From IMG/VR virus record IMGVR_UViG_3300009068_000024, positions 1 to 64,000 of that record: a stretch of 64,000 bases of DNA, one strand, 5' to 3'. Made by a program: the position numbers and the translations under genes. Under the pieces are notes generated by a model, which saw nothing but the letters and a program-made list of their open reading frames with translations, was not told the DNA's origin and made no database searches. Shown in pieces: positions 1 through 8,845 of the stretch (position 1 is the stretch's first letter; each line of letters starts with the position of its first letter). The stretch is from a virus.

Positions 1-3000
1 ACCTTGAATACCTTGAATACCTTGAACGCTAGTGCCTGTAGTACCTTGAATACCTTGAATACCTTGAACGCTAGTGCCTGTAGTACCTTGAATACCTTGA
101 ATAGATGCACCATTTGTACCTTGTAAACCTTGAGTACCTTGAATACCTTGTATGCTTGCACCGGTTGTACCTTGAAATCCTGTTGTACCCTGTGTGCCCG
201 TTGTACCTTGTAGTCCTTGGGTTCCTTGGGCTCCTGTTGTACCCTGTGTGCCAGCGCCTTGAAGCCCTTGTAGTCCTTGAAGCCCTTGTAGTCCAGTTAT
301 GCCTTGGATACCTTGCGAGCCAGTTGTTCCTTGGGCTCCAACTGGACTTATAGAATCAAGTGAGCCGTCACCCTTTACATACTGAGCAGAAGTTCCACCT
401 TGAGTGATGAACTTATCGGCGTTGATTAGCTGAAAATAGTCAATGGAGTTTGTTGTTCCACCGGTGCCCGATGAGGCAACTAAGGTTGAACTTGTCTTAT
501 TGTATACGCAGTTGAGGATTGAGTAGAAGCCGTTCAAAACGACTGGTGCGACATTGTTTAGTGCGGAAGTCAGTAGTTGACAGTTTGCTAAAGTAATCGT
601 ACTTGAGGCAGCCGATGTCACGGCATAGGTCACAGCAGCAGCGACTACAGAATCTACAATACTCAGTGTTCCTGCAGTTAGAACAGGGGCAACGGTGACA
701 GCACTTTTTACAATCACATTGGCACTAGCGTTGTTGACGGTTATGAAGTTTGGGTTACCACCAAAGATGGCAACTACACCAGACCCAGTAATGCTTGCGG
801 CAGCAAGGTCGCACAAACGAAGGACAACGTAGTCAGCGTTGCTACTTTTTGTAAAAGTTCCAGAAACCTCACAGTTAAGAATGTTTACGTTTCCCGTACC
901 AGTGGGCGTAGTGACAGTAAGGTTTGTCATCTTTATGCCCGCAATAGTACAGCCAGTACTTGTGCTTACAGTTCCAGAGATTACGATGTTTCCACCAATA
1001 AGACCAGGTCCAGTTATGGTCGTGTACTGAGTAGTTATTGATGGGCTTTCAGTGTAAGTTCCTGGGTGAACAACAATGGTTTTACGCTGTGAATCTACTA
1101 AAGTCAATGCCTTAGTAATAGAAGCGACTGGGGTTAGTAGGTCACCATTACCGGTGGTGTCATTTCCGTCTACCTGGCTGACGTGGATCTCGTAGTCATA
1201 GCCTGTGAAGGTTGTGCCTTGTACACCTTGAATACCTTGAATACCTTGAATACCCTGAGAACCTATGGTTCCCTGTATACCCTGAACACCCTGAGTACCC
1301 TGAGTTCCTTGTAGACCCTGAGTACCCTGAGTTCCTTGTAGACCCTGAACACCTTGAGTACCTGTAGTACCTTGTAAGCCAGTGGCACCTTGAGTACCTG
1401 TAGTACCTTGAGACCCTGTTAGGCCTTGTAGTCCAGTTAATCCTTGTAGTCCAGTTAATCCTTGGGTACCAGTAGTTCCCTGCAATCCTTGAACACCTTG
1501 AACGCCTTGGTCACCGTTGCCTCTAAACTCAACTACTACCGCACCAGAAGGTATGCTTCCAGAGACGTATGCAACTGGAATCTTGTAGTATCCGGTGCCG
1601 TTAATTATTGACCCGGTAATGTTAAAAATTATTGAGTTGGTGACTGCAGAGGTAAATGATTGAATTATCAGCTGGCCTTTTATAGCTGATGTCGAGTCAT
1701 CAAAGCTGTTGTACCAGGCTGTTTGGTCAGAGGAAGCTAAGTCGTTTTGATCGATGTAGATAAAGGTTGCTAACGAGTCGGTAGCGTTGTTAAATCTCAT
1801 GCTTCCGCTGCCGGGGTCGCCATCAGTAGTAGTAGCGCTTAAGGTATAGCGGACTCCGCCTCGAGCTCCTGTGGCGCTAATTCCCTGGATACCTTGCGTA
1901 CCTTGAGTACCTTGTACTCCTTGATTACCTTGAATACCCTGAGTACCTTGTACTCCTTGATTACCTTGGATACCTTGAGTACCTTGAGTTCCTGTTCCAG
2001 TTGTTCCCTGTAAACCTTGGATCCCTTGTATGCCTTGAATTCCCTGAATACCCTGCAACTGAGCGTAACCTAGCCCCTGTATACCTTGTAATCCTTGGAT
2101 TCCTTGTGCGCCTTGAATACCTTGGATACCTTGTAGACCAGTATTTCCCACAGCAACAATAATAAATATAAGTGAATGATTGCTTGCAAAGTTTGTTGTA
2201 CCAGTACCAGCACTATCCAAAAGAGTTACTGGAAAATTATCCCAAGTAGCGTTATAAGTTGGGGTTCCATTGACTTCCCATTTCTGGTAATTAGCCGAGT
2301 TGTTTTGATCCTGGATGATAAGGATGTCGCCTTGGTTGATTAGATCTAGGAATATGCTGTCGTCTTGGTTATCTGCGTCAATATGGCTTACTCGAAGAGC
2401 TGTAGAACTTATTTGAGTTGTGTTATTCCAACCTAATTGGTTATTAGTCGGGTCTCCCGAAATTGTGTTAGTTCTAGCGTTATAGTGGTAATGAGACGCT
2501 GAACCACCAGTAGGACCTGTCTCACCAGTAACGCCTTGGATACCTTGAATACCTTGTAAGCCAGTAGTACCTTGAGTACCTTGAGCAGCGATTTGTCCTT
2601 GAATACCTTGTAAACCTTGAACTCCTTGAACTCCTTGGATACCTTGTATCCCTTGTAAACCTTGAAGGCCTTGTGCTCCAGTTATGCCTTGTGTACCAGT
2701 TGTTCCTTGTGATCCTGTTGTACCTTGGTTGCCTTGAGTTCCCTGTACACCTTGCGTACCTTGCGCACCAGTCGTACCTTGCGTACCTTGCGCACCAGTC
2801 GTACCCTGATTGCCCTGAATGCCTTGTGTACCTTGTGTACCTTGTGTACCTGTCGCACCCTGTGTGCCTTGTATTCCCTGTGTACCTTGAAGTTGGGCAT
2901 ATCCAAAACCTTGTGTACCTTGTGTACCTTGTACGCCTTGTGTACCTTGTAGACCTTGAAAACCGGTAATGCCTTGTGTTCCCTGAGAACCTGTTGTTCC

Positions 3001-3492
3001 CTGAGAACCTGTTGTTCCCTGAGAACCTGTTGTTCCCTGAGAACCTGTTGTTCCCTGAGAACCTGTTGTTCCCTGAATTCCTTGTACGCCTTGTGCACCT
3101 ATTGTGCCTTGAGCACCTATTAATCCTTGAAGACCAGTTAATCCCTGAACTCCCTGAATTCCCTGAATTCCTTGAGTACCCTGTCTGCCTTGGATACCTT
3201 GAGTTCCTTGTACACCTTGAATACCTTGAATACCCTGAGAACCTATGGTTCCCTGTATACCCTGAACACCCTGAGTACCCTGAGTTCCTTGTAGTTGGGC
3301 ATATCCAAAACCTTGTAGTCCTTGGGTTCCTTGTGTACCTTGTACACCCTGAATACCTTGTAATCCAGTAGCACCTTGCGATCCAACAGTGGAAACAATT
3401 ACTTTATTTTCTTCATCTTGAATAATTATGTTATTTACATCTGAAGAGCTGATTATTACTTTATTTGGGAGATCTTCATATATTGGAGACAT
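1..3492 (-). CDS. Collagen-like tail fibre protein (3' end beyond window)
   Basis: Open minus-strand frame of 1164 codons running off the left edge. It starts at an ATG that overlaps the stop of the upstream gene by one base (TAATG). After a short N-terminal segment ([17 protein letters not shown]) the protein is mostly Gly-X-Y triplets such as [10 protein letters not shown], as in collagen-like phage fibres that trimerise and reach the host. Three non-collagen modules interrupt it. Those near 2140-2530 and 1510-1880 look like related beta domains, each with DQNNSANYQ- or [10 protein letters not shown]-like stretches. The one near 346-1200 begins [14 protein letters not shown] and continues with a threonine/valine-rich pattern typical of a parallel beta-helix. 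Internal repeats are extensive (GTTGSQ five times; duplicated blocks). Likely the receptor-binding or adhesin fibre. Plus-strand frames here are shadows. The call is strong; the exact tail role is inferred. Confidence 0.85.
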   Translation of the reverse strand, partial: MSPIYEDLPNKVIISSSDVNNIIIQDEENKVIVSTVGSQGATGLQGIQGVQGTQGTQGLQGFGYAQLQGTQGTQGVQGIQGTIGSQGIQGIQGVQGTQGIQGRQGTQGIQGIQGVQGLTGLQGLIGAQGTIGAQGVQGIQGTTGSQGTTGSQGTTGSQGTTGSQGTTGSQGTQGITGFQGLQGTQGVQGTQGTQGFGYAQLQGTQGIQGTQGATGTQGTQGTQGIQGNQGTTGAQGTQGTTGAQGTQGVQGTQGNQGTTGSQGTTGTQGITGAQGLQGLQGIQGIQGVQGVQGLQGIQGQIAAQGTQGTTGLQGIQGIQGVTGETGPTGGSASHYHYNARTNTISGDPTNNQLGWNNTTQISSTALRVSHIDADNQDDSIFLDLINQGDILIIQDQNNSANYQKWEVNGTPTYNATWDNFPVTLLDSAGTGTTNFASNHSLIFIIVAVGNTGLQGIQGIQGAQGIQGLQGIQGLGYAQLQGIQGIQGIQGIQGLQGTTGTGTQGTQGIQGNQGVQGTQGIQGNQGVQGTQGTQGIQGISATGARGGVRYTLSATTTDGDPGSGSMRFNNATDSLATFIYIDQNDLASSDQTAWYNSFDDSTSAIKGQLIIQSFTSAVTNSIIFNITGSIINGTGYYKIPVAYVSGSIPSGAVVVEFRGNGDQGVQGVQGLQGTTGTQGLTGLQGLTGLQGLTGSQGTTGTQGATGLQGTTGTQGVQGLQGTQGTQGLQGTQGTQGVQGIQGTIGSQGIQGIQGIQGVQGTTFTGYDYEIHVSQVDGNDTTGNGDLLTPVASITKALTLVDSQRKTIVVHPGTYTESPSITTQYTTITGPGLIGGNIVISGTVSTSTGCTIAGIKMTNLTVTTPTGTGNVNILNCEVSGTFTKSSNADYVVLRLCDLAAASITGSGVVAIFGGNPNFITVNNASANVIVKSAVTVAPVLTAGTLSIVDSVVAAAVTYAVTSAASSTITLANCQLLTSALNNVAPVVLNGFYSILNCVYNKTSSTLVASSGTGGTTNSIDYFQLINADKFITQGGTSAQYVKGDGSLDSISPVGAQGTTGSQGIQGITGLQGLQGLQGLQGAGTQGTTGAQGTQGLQGTTGTQGTTGFQGTTGASIQGIQGTQGLQGTNGASIQGIQGTTGTSVQGIQGIQGTTGTSVQGIQGIQG

Positions 3493-3854
3493 TATCTAGT
3501 CACCTGAGCTTTTACTTTAAAATTCCCCTCTACAATGGTAGTCTTCTGTCCTCCTCCAGAAATTAGCTCAAGATCATAAACATACTGTCCGGCATTAACC
3601 ATTGACATATTAGCTGCTGGAACATTTAAAGTTACTGTACCGGCTGATCCGCCTAAAACTATGTAACCATTTGAAGTACTGAGTTCAATAACTACAGTAT
3701 CCGAGGTAGCAGAAGTTCTTACTTGCATTTTTGCAGTATATCCATTTAAATTATAGGGAACTTTGGCATTATTAGTCCAAGTAAGAACTCTTGAAAAAGT
3801 GTCTCCTTGTGTAGTGGTAATGTTGTAAGTTCCAGAAGATCCGCAACAGCTCAT
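3492..3854 (-). CDS. Small phage structural protein (baseplate/fibre-associated type)
   Basis: 120 residues beginning [20 protein letters not shown], beta-rich throughout. The pattern of [29 protein letters not shown] and a final [12 protein letters not shown] is one I associate with a common beta-sandwich protein encoded beside phage fibre genes. It is translationally coupled to the collagen-like fibre (stop and start share one base), so the two are probably co-expressed and may assemble together. The double Cys near the N-terminus is unusual for a virion protein. No enzymatic motif is visible. The precise role is unknown. Confidence 0.7.
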   Translation of the reverse strand: MSCCGSSGTYNITTTQGDTFSRVLTWTNNAKVPYNLNGYTAKMQVRTSATSDTVVIELSTSNGYIVLGGSAGTVTLNVPAANMSMVNAGQYVYDLELISGGGQKTTIVEGNFKVKAQVTR

Positions 3855-3950
3855 TGGAATTCCTTAAATTATAAGTTGTCCTATAATTTTACCTTATTTA
3901 ATCTGGTACTATTAGCCTATATAATATATTTTAAATTTGAAAGTAGTTAA
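3855..3950. promoter_or_regulatory. Divergent promoter region
   Basis: AT-rich 96 bp between divergent genes. On the plus strand TATAAT lies at 3920-3925, about 25 bases before the DUF3039 start. On the minus strand another TATAAT lies about 15 bases before the 3854 start codon. No convincing -35 boxes were seen for either, so both assignments are tentative. Confidence 0.4.
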
Positions 3951-4178
3951 ATGTTTGGTATTGACGTACTTGAACGAACTGATGTCTCTGATACTGATAA
4001 TTCAGAGGATTTTGCTCATTACGCAGAAGCTGCCAAAGTTACAGAGGGGTATATCATGGGAACTCCTGTAATAGCCCTATGCGGAATAGAGTTTGTACCC
4101 CATAGAGACCCTTTAAAATTAAGGGTATGTCCGATTTGCAAGCAGATCGTAGATGCACTATATTTAAATCACGACTAA
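3951..4178 (+). CDS. DUF3039-like actinobacterial small protein
   Basis: 75 residues: EDFAHYAEAAKVTEG, then VIALCGIEFVPHRDP and RVCPICKQIVDAL. This arrangement (FAHY, ALCG..F.P.RDP, CP.CK) matches my memory of DUF3039, a short family found in Actinobacteria. The Cys residues could form a small zinc site. Function is unknown. Its value here is as a host marker: the phage probably infects an actinobacterium. It sits alone between a divergent promoter region and the reductase gene. Confidence 0.7.
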   Translation: MFGIDVLERTDVSDTDNSEDFAHYAEAAKVTEGYIMGTPVIALCGIEFVPHRDPLKLRVCPICKQIVDALYLNHD

Positions 4179-4251
4179 TACTCCTAATTCTTTTTATGGG
4201 GTATACTAGTAAAACATTAAATACTCCCCGAAGAAGAAGGTATAACTATAT

Positions 4252-6294
4252 ATGTTCTCATTTAAATTAAATGAAGAGTTCGTAGCGGAGTACAAGCAAA
4301 GAGAATCTCCTTTCGGTTACAAAGATGCCGCTGGCAACTCTGTAGGCGAGATTACATTCTTGCGCACGTACTCACGCAAAAAAGAAGATGGCACTAAGGA
4401 AACTTGGGCCGAAGTATGTGAGCGTGTTACTAACGGCACTTACTCAATCCAGAAAGACCACGCAAAGCAGAACCGCTTGCCATGGTCTGACGCTAAGGCT
4501 GCTGCCTCAGCTAAGGAGTTTTTTGACTCCCTATTTAACCTTAAGTGGTCTCCACCGGGACGTGGTCTCTGGGTCATGGGAACTCCAATTGTAAATATTC
4601 AAAAGAACTCGGCTGCTCTGCAGAACTGTGCTTTTGTTTCTACTTTAGAAATGACTAAGCAAAATCCAGCTAAACCTTTTGCGTTCCTTATGGAAGCATC
4701 GATGCTGGGTGTTGGCGTTGGTTTTGATGATAAGGGTGCTGATAAAGGCTTTGAGATCTACATTCCTGGTGAGTCTCAGGGTGCTTATGTTATCCCGGAC
4801 ACTCGTGAAGGTTGGCAGGAAAGCACTGTTGCTCTAATCAACTCATACCTAAAGCCAGAGCAAGCAAGCCTAGAGTTTGACTACAGCGAGATTCGTCCCT
4901 ATGGCACTCCTATTGCTACCTTTGGTGGTACTGCATCTGGTCCAGATCCTTTGATTTCTTTGCATGACAAGATTCGTGAGATCTTCAATGGACGTGCTGG
5001 CGAGCTTCTAACTACAGTTGATATTGCTGATATTGGAAACTTAATTGGTCGCTGTGTTGTATCTGGAAACGTTCGTCGTTCGGCTGAGCTTCTAATCGGT
5101 CGCATTGAAAATGATAACTTCCTAAACCTAAAGAATGCTGAGCAGTTCCCTGCTCGTAACTCTTACGACTCAGAGAATCCAGGTTGGGGTTGGATGTCTA
5201 ATAACTCAGTCATGGTTAACGTTGGGACTGACTTCTCAAAGATTATCGATGGAATTACCCTCAATGGTGAGCCAGGGGTTATTTGGGAAGACATTTCAAA
5301 GGCATATGGTCGTTTGGGAGATCCAATCAACAACAAGGATCACCGAATCATGGGCTACAACCCTTGTGCAGAGCAGTCTTTGGAGAGCTACGAAATGTGT
5401 ACTCTTGTTGAGACCTACCTAAACCGCCACGAGAGCAAGGAAGACTATCTTCGTACTTTGAAGTTTGCCTACCTATACGCTAAGACTGTAACTCTTCTAC
5501 CTACCCACTGGGAAGAGACCAACGCAATCATGCAGAGAAACCGTCGTATCGGAACTTCGATGTCTGGTATTGCTAACTTTGCTGACCGCAAGGGTCTTCC
5601 AGAGCTTCGTACTTGGATGGACGAGGGCTACGCAGTAGTAAAGAAGTATGACGTTACTTACTCTGAGTGGCTAGGTATCCGTGAGTCAATCAAAACCACA
5701 ACTGTAAAGCCATCAGGTACTGTATCTATCTTGGCTGGTGAGAGCCCAGGTGTTCACTGGACTCCAGGTGGTAAGTTCTTCAACCGTGCTATTCGTTTTG
5801 GAAACGATGACCCAATGTTGGCTCTATTTAAAATGGCTAACTACACGGTTGAGCCGGACGTATCTAATCCAGATCACACAACGGTTGTTTACTTTCCGAT
5901 TAAGTCTCTTGCAGAACGTGCAGAACGAGATGTAACTATCTTTGAGAAGATGGCACTTGCTGCTACTGCTCAGCGTTACTGGTCAGACAACTCTGTATCT
6001 GTGACTATCTCGTTTGACCCTGACACTGAATCACGCCACATTGAATCAGTGTTGCATATGTATGATGGTCAACTTAAGACTGTATCATTTTTGCCTTCAG
6101 GCAATATGACCTATCCTCAGATGCCGTATACACAGATCACTGAGGAGGAGTACTTAGCTGCAACTGAAAAGCTATTTCCTATCTCTCTTGACGGTATCTA
6201 CCGGGGTATGGGTCTAGAGGCCATCGGTGATGCCTACTGCACCACAGACGCCTGTGAGGTTAAGCTGATTACTGAAAATCTAAAAGATAAATAG
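4252..6294 (+). CDS. nrdJ: Adenosylcobalamin-dependent ribonucleoside-triphosphate reductase (class II)
   Basis: 680 residues, monomeric class II type. It reduces ribonucleotides to deoxyribonucleotides for phage DNA synthesis using adenosylcobalamin. Key residues are intact: NCAF (C126, redox pair), N370-P-C372-A-E374 (thiyl radical Cys and catalytic Glu) and C383 (second redox Cys). Relative to the Lactobacillus leichmannii enzyme (C408, E410, C419) all three are shifted by exactly 36. The C-terminal CTTDAC pair for re-reduction is also present. A GAAGAAGG ribosome site precedes the ATG and a UUCG-loop terminator follows, so it is probably a single-gene transcript. The phage thioredoxin at 14.6 kb is a plausible reductant. 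Needs B12 from the host. Confidence 0.95.
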   Translation: MFSFKLNEEFVAEYKQRESPFGYKDAAGNSVGEITFLRTYSRKKEDGTKETWAEVCERVTNGTYSIQKDHAKQNRLPWSDAKAAASAKEFFDSLFNLKWSPPGRGLWVMGTPIVNIQKNSAALQNCAFVSTLEMTKQNPAKPFAFLMEASMLGVGVGFDDKGADKGFEIYIPGESQGAYVIPDTREGWQESTVALINSYLKPEQASLEFDYSEIRPYGTPIATFGGTASGPDPLISLHDKIREIFNGRAGELLTTVDIADIGNLIGRCVVSGNVRRSAELLIGRIENDNFLNLKNAEQFPARNSYDSENPGWGWMSNNSVMVNVGTDFSKIIDGITLNGEPGVIWEDISKAYGRLGDPINNKDHRIMGYNPCAEQSLESYEMCTLVETYLNRHESKEDYLRTLKFAYLYAKTVTLLPTHWEETNAIMQRNRRIGTSMSGIANFADRKGLPELRTWMDEGYAVVKKYDVTYSEWLGIRESIKTTTVKPSGTVSILAGESPGVHWTPGGKFFNRAIRFGNDDPMLALFKMANYTVEPDVSNPDHTTVVYFPIKSLAERAERDVTIFEKMALAATAQRYWSDNSVSVTISFDPDTESRHIESVLHMYDGQLKTVSFLPSGNMTYPQMPYTQITEEEYLAATEKLFPISLDGIYRGMGLEAIGDAYCTTDACEVKLITENLKDK

Positions 6295-6308
6295 CTCTAA
6301 ATAGAAAG

Positions 6309-6332
6309 GCCGTCCTTCGGGACGGCTTTTTT
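6309..6332 (+). terminator. Intrinsic terminator with UUCG loop
   Basis: GCCGTCC (6309-6315), TTCG loop, GGACGGC (6320-6326), then six T. Ends the reductase transcript. Confidence 0.93.
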
Positions 6333-6353
6333 ATTATGCTATACAATTGCTTT

Positions 6354-6557
6354 ATGGCTACTTATGATTACAAGTGCTCGGAGCACCCAGAAGACAAAGA
6401 ACACAGATACTCTGAAGATCGGAGTATGAATGATCCATCCCCTCAGGATTTGATTTGCAAATTTGAAGGGTGTGATGCTAAGCTAATACGTATATTCACT
6501 GCCCCTCCTATTCAGTTTAAGGGGGGTGGGTATAGTACCTCTAAACCTTGGCGATAA
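6354..6557 (+). CDS. FmdB-type zinc-ribbon protein
   Basis: 67 residues starting MATYDYKC. The N-terminal MATYDYKC..H and later KFEGC form the short zinc ribbon typical of FmdB/CxxC-SSSS-like small proteins, here with a modified second knuckle, followed by a flexible KGGGYSTSKPW tail. I chose the ATG at 6354 because TACAAT lies exactly six bases upstream (leaderless pattern seen repeatedly in this genome); a longer in-frame start at 6336 would lie inside that promoter. Possible regulatory role; unproven. Confidence 0.75.
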   Translation: MATYDYKCSEHPEDKEHRYSEDRSMNDPSPQDLICKFEGCDAKLIRIFTAPPIQFKGGGYSTSKPWR

Positions 6558-6569
6558 GCCAGAAAGATA

Positions 6570-6890
6570 ATGACGCACATGGAAGACATCATACCTAAGG
6601 ATTACCCTGATTTTTTTAAGGAGGGAGACCCACCATGCTCTACTACAGATCCAGAAGCTTTTTTTCCTCAGGATATAGAGGGATATAGGGCCGCTCAATA
6701 CTATAATGAAGCTGGAGCAAAAAGTGTTTGTAGGGAATGCCCGTACATGATTGAATGTTTAACTTATGCTGTTAAATATGATGAGATGGGTATTTGGGGT
6801 GGAACTACTGAAGGTCAGAGGAGACAAATTCGTAGAAGTTTAAATGCGGGTAAATCCATCGAAGAAATAGCGGTTAGAATAAAGCGGTAA
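6570..6890 (+). CDS. whiB: WhiB-family Fe-S transcriptional regulator
   Basis: 106 residues with the four cluster cysteines C23, C54, C57, C63 (C...CxxC.....C), followed by GIWGGTTEGQRR, the WhiB G[VI]WGG turn, and a basic C-terminal helix. WhiB proteins bind a 4Fe-4S cluster and act with the main sigma factor. The family is restricted to Actinobacteria and their phages, where some copies reprogram host WhiB-regulated genes. It lies downstream of the FmdB-like gene. A candidate early regulator of host or phage transcription. Confidence 0.95.
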   Translation: MTHMEDIIPKDYPDFFKEGDPPCSTTDPEAFFPQDIEGYRAAQYYNEAGAKSVCRECPYMIECLTYAVKYDEMGIWGGTTEGQRRQIRRSLNAGKSIEEIAVRIKR

Positions 6891-6947
6891 ACTGGGTATA
6901 GGCCTGGGAGAGAGGTTAATTTAACCCTACTATCCCCGGGAGATCCC

Positions 6948-7211
6948 ATGAAAACAGCTTTAATTATTCTTAAGAGAACTATTGCTCTTGTAATTTTAAA
7001 AGTCAGTAGTGTTCTTGCTGCTGGTAGCATTGCTGGTATTGAACTTTGGAAGTCTTCACTTGTAGCTGCATTTGTTGGAGTTGCAGAAGTAGCTGAGTCT
7101 TTGGCTCGTGCTTACGTCGTAGACGGAAAACTTGACAATGATGAAATCAACGTTGCTTTTGCTAGCTCTGCTGAGGCAGCTTTGGCTGAAACTAAAAAAG
7201 TTAATAAATAA
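6948..7211 (+). CDS. Small membrane protein, holin-like, paralogue of the 19.1 kb gene
   Basis: 87 residues: an N-terminal hydrophobic stretch, then a GSIAGIELWKSSLVAAFVGV segment, then a soluble tail VVDGKLDNDEINVAFA. The tail and the glycine/alanine membrane part match the protein at 19095-19388 (LEDGKLSREEINAAFR), which sits in the lysis cluster. They are therefore paralogues. Role could be holin or another membrane function. Ribosome site GGGAGA upstream. Ends at a bidirectional terminator shared with the convergent HTH gene. Confidence 0.75.
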   Translation: MKTALIILKRTIALVILKVSSVLAAGSIAGIELWKSSLVAAFVGVAEVAESLARAYVVDGKLDNDEINVAFASSAEAALAETKKVNK

Positions 7212-7223
7212 CTAAATAAAAAG

Positions 7224-7250
7224 CCCCCGGTATTCAGCCGGGGGTTTTTT
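7224..7250. terminator. Bidirectional intrinsic terminator
   Basis: CCCCCGG (7224-7230), seven-base loop, CCGGGGG (7238-7244), six T on the plus side and five A upstream, which read as T on the minus strand. Lies between two convergent genes. Confidence 0.93.
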
Positions 7251-7251
7251 G

Positions 7252-7713
7252 TTAAACAATTTCTTTTTGTTTTATTTTTGTTTTTGCCACTGCATAATAG
7301 AGCGGATTAGCTGAACTTAACCCCATAGCTTTAGCGATCTTACTCAGGGATATACCGTTATCTTCATACTGAACCCTGATAGTTTCGTGGTAATTTTCAA
7401 CATCTCCTGTTCCCTTAGCAAAAAGAATAGATGTGACTGCTGAGCTAATCTCTTCTGCAGTAGCTTTGCTACGAGTTCTTTTGTCTTTTGGTCTTATGTC
7501 ATCAGTTAAAATTCTTCTGCGCAATCCGGCATAAGTTACTCCAAGGGCATCTGCTAGTTTTAACAGACTTCCACCTTTTGAATAGTATTCAATAGCTAGA
7601 CGGGTATATTCCCGGCTTGCATCGTGTTGAACTGAAACTGTATCTCTTGATCCATAAGCTTTACGGGCTAGGGGTAGTAGTGGACGCATTAGATCTGCGT
7701 ATTCTTCTGTCAT
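7252..7713 (-). CDS. DNA-binding protein with two helix-turn-helix motifs
   Basis: 153 residues. Two HTH-like stretches are visible: SLLKLADALGVTYAGLRRRI and ISLSKIAKAMGLSSANPLYY, with a basic KDKRTRSKA linker between. A transcription regulator or genome-binding protein. AAGGAAG precedes the ATG. The upstream minus-strand promoter is excellent (TTGACA 7782-7777, 18 nt, TATAAT 7758-7753) and contains the palindrome ACACGTGT in its spacer, which could be an autoregulatory operator. Target unknown. Confidence 0.75.
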   Translation of the reverse strand: MTEEYADLMRPLLPLARKAYGSRDTVSVQHDASREYTRLAIEYYSKGGSLLKLADALGVTYAGLRRRILTDDIRPKDKRTRSKATAEEISSAVTSILFAKGTGDVENYHETIRVQYEDNGISLSKIAKAMGLSSANPLYYAVAKTKIKQKEIV

Positions 7714-7752
7714 TTGTCTTCCTTAGTTATGTATTCATTATTGAATAAAATT

Positions 7753-7782
7753 ATTATATACACGTGTTGATCTACATGTCAA
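7753..7782 (-). promoter_or_regulatory. Strong sigma-70-type promoter with palindromic spacer
   Basis: On the minus strand TTGACA, 18 nt, TATAAT. The spacer contains ACACGTGT at 7760-7767, a perfect palindrome well placed for a repressor. Drives the HTH gene. Confidence 0.85.
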
Positions 7783-7810
7783 ATTAAAATGTGTTATTAT
7801 TTTTATACAT

Positions 7811-7884
7811 CGCGGGGTAGAGCAGTTCGGTAGCTCGCTAGCGTCATAAGCTAGAGGTCGTAGGTTCAAATCCTGCCCCCGCAA
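7811..7884 (+). tRNA. tRNA-Met (CAT), initiator-type
   Basis: Full cloverleaf: acceptor CGCGGGG/CCCCGCA, D stem GAGC/GCTC, anticodon stem CTAGC/GCTAG with loop GTCATAA (anticodon CAT), T arm GTAGG-TTCAAAT-CCTGC, discriminator A. The C1-A72 mismatch and the A11-T24 pair are hallmarks of bacterial formyl-methionine initiator tRNA. The usual three G-C pairs in the anticodon stem are only partly present (A-T, G-C, C-G). CCA is not encoded. Lies at the head of an RNA-gene island. Confidence 0.93.
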
Positions 7885-7910
7885 CGCAGTAACGACAATA
7901 GGAGAATGAC

Positions 7911-8045
7911 ATGGCAAAAGGTAAACCTGGTGGAAAGCCGGTACCAGAAGTAAAAAGTTCTGGAAGACAGAACGGTAAGGCATTTAAAAAGCGTCCTAAG
8001 ATCTTTGATAAGATTAAACGTAAGCTAGTAAATATAACTAAATAG
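7911..8045 (+). CDS. Small basic protein between tRNA and tmRNA
   Basis: 44 residues, MAKGKPGGKPVPEVKSS then lysine/arginine-rich KKRPKIFDKIKRKL. A clear AGGAGA ribosome site sits seven bases upstream. It ends seven bases before the tmRNA 5' end. The strong positive charge suggests nucleic-acid binding, but no family is recognised. Confidence 0.7.
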   Translation: MAKGKPGGKPVPEVKSSGRQNGKAFKKRPKIFDKIKRKLVNITK

Positions 8046-8052
8046 TGAACAA

Positions 8053-8348
8053 GGGGATGACTGGTTTCGACAGTTATTCTGAAGTTGGTGAAGCAAGCAG
8101 AGATGACAGTATCTCTTGAATCTGTCAAAACAATAAATGCTAATACATCTGCATACGCTCTAGCCGCGTGATTTAATCGCAACGCTTAGGCCCCTGACAA
8201 AGCACTAGTTCTAGGTGGGCAGTCAGGTTTTAAATAAATAGAACAAACCCTCTCGTAATACCCTGCAGTACCGTGGCTGGTAAAGCCTAAGCTTGTAGAA
8301 GAACAATTGATCCATAGCTGGACCGGGGTTCGACTCCCCGCATCTCCA
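8053..8348 (+). ncRNA. ssrA: Transfer-messenger RNA (tmRNA)
   Basis: Starts GGGGATGACTGGTTTCGACA and ends with the T arm GGGGTTCGACTCCCC and CATCTCCA. The seven-pair acceptor stem is complete, with one G-U pair. The resume frame at 8139-8171 encodes ANTSAYALAA followed by TGA, a proper degradation tag ending ALAA. CCA is not encoded. tmRNA frees stalled ribosomes and tags products for proteolysis. Phage-borne copies are known in some actinophages (cluster C mycobacteriophages). The region between tag and acceptor is compact but contains paired segments consistent with pseudoknots. Confidence 0.97.
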
Positions 8349-8500
8349 CGCTTGTAGACAAAGGAGCGTAAAGCGGTCTACCCGTCCTAGGCAACGGAAT
8401 CTCCAAGGACTGGCGTAGCCAAGGTGCTACGAGTCGATTCGGTAAGTAGTAGTCGGTAGTGCAAATCTACACAGTCCACGGATTAGATAAGGAGTAAGTA
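8349..8500 (+). ncRNA. Candidate structured RNA with tRNA-like part
   Basis: GTAGAC/GTCTAC hairpin (8354-8381), then a three-way layout: AATCT (8398-8402) and GGACTG (8407-8412) pair with CAGTCC (8472-8477) and GGATT (8480-8484), enclosing CGTAGC/GCTACG and a GTAG-TGCAAAT-CTAC arm that mimics a T arm. No normal anticodon arm is present, so it is not a standard tRNA. Lies directly after the tmRNA. Confidence 0.4.
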
Positions 8501-8692
8501 ATGGCTGGTGGCTTCATGAATCCTTACCCAGACCCCATTCCAGACGATTCACATCATAGGGAGAAGTATTGGACTGGTTGGCTTGGCTGGAGGAATGAAT
8601 GGAAGAGTTGTTTACTTCTAGTAGGTGGGCTTACTCTTTTTGGCTTGGTATTAATTGGGGCAATAGTTCTAGTAAACTACTTATACTCTTAA
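8501..8692 (+). CDS. Single-pass membrane protein
   Basis: 63 residues: a polar, tryptophan- and proline-rich N-terminal half (NPYPDPIPDDSHHREKYW) and one hydrophobic helix (CLLLVGGLTLFGLVLIGAIV) near the C-terminus. Ribosome site AAGGAG seven bases upstream. Encoded inside the RNA island between two structured spacers. No family recognised. Confidence 0.75.
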   Translation: MAGGFMNPYPDPIPDDSHHREKYWTGWLGWRNEWKSCLLLVGGLTLFGLVLIGAIVLVNYLYS

Positions 8693-8845
8693 ATAACTAG
8701 AGGCTCTTTACTGCTGAGTCCACAAGACCAACCAGCAGAGCGAAAGCTTGAGACGACTCGAAAGAGTGGGAACCTCTGAAGCCAAGGTCCAAACTTGGTG
8801 GAAGTCAGTACTAGGTCAGCCAAACTTTTATGTTAGTATTTTTCT
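8693..8845 (+). ncRNA. Candidate structured RNA in spacer
   Basis: An outer stem AGAGG-CTCTTT pairs with AAAGAG and CCTCT. Inside are CTGCTG/CAGCAG and a GNRA hairpin AGC-GAAA-GCT. GAGTC/GACTC can form an alternative or interleaved helix. A separate hairpin CCAAG-GTCCAAA-CTTGG follows. The density of pairing exceeds what an ordinary spacer would show. No known family recognised. Confidence 0.4.

Noticed and set aside
2682-3098. Minus-strand ORF of KVHK type inside the fibre gene
   Set aside because: A different minus frame within the same repeats; the Gly-X-Y frame is continuous from 3492 to 1.
105-3371. Plus-strand ORFs across the collagen-like region (for example 2673-2969 and 2976-3371)
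   Set aside because: They are leucine/tyrosine-rich shadows created by the Gly-X-Y repeats on the minus strand, where a single open frame explains the whole region.
8398-8484. Additional standard tRNA
   Set aside because: Acceptor-, D- and T-like arms exist, but there is no five-pair anticodon stem with seven-base loop.
8693-8845. Hammerhead ribozyme
   Set aside because: CTGAG and GCGAAAGC are suggestive, but the CTGANGA core and the cleavage-site context are absent.
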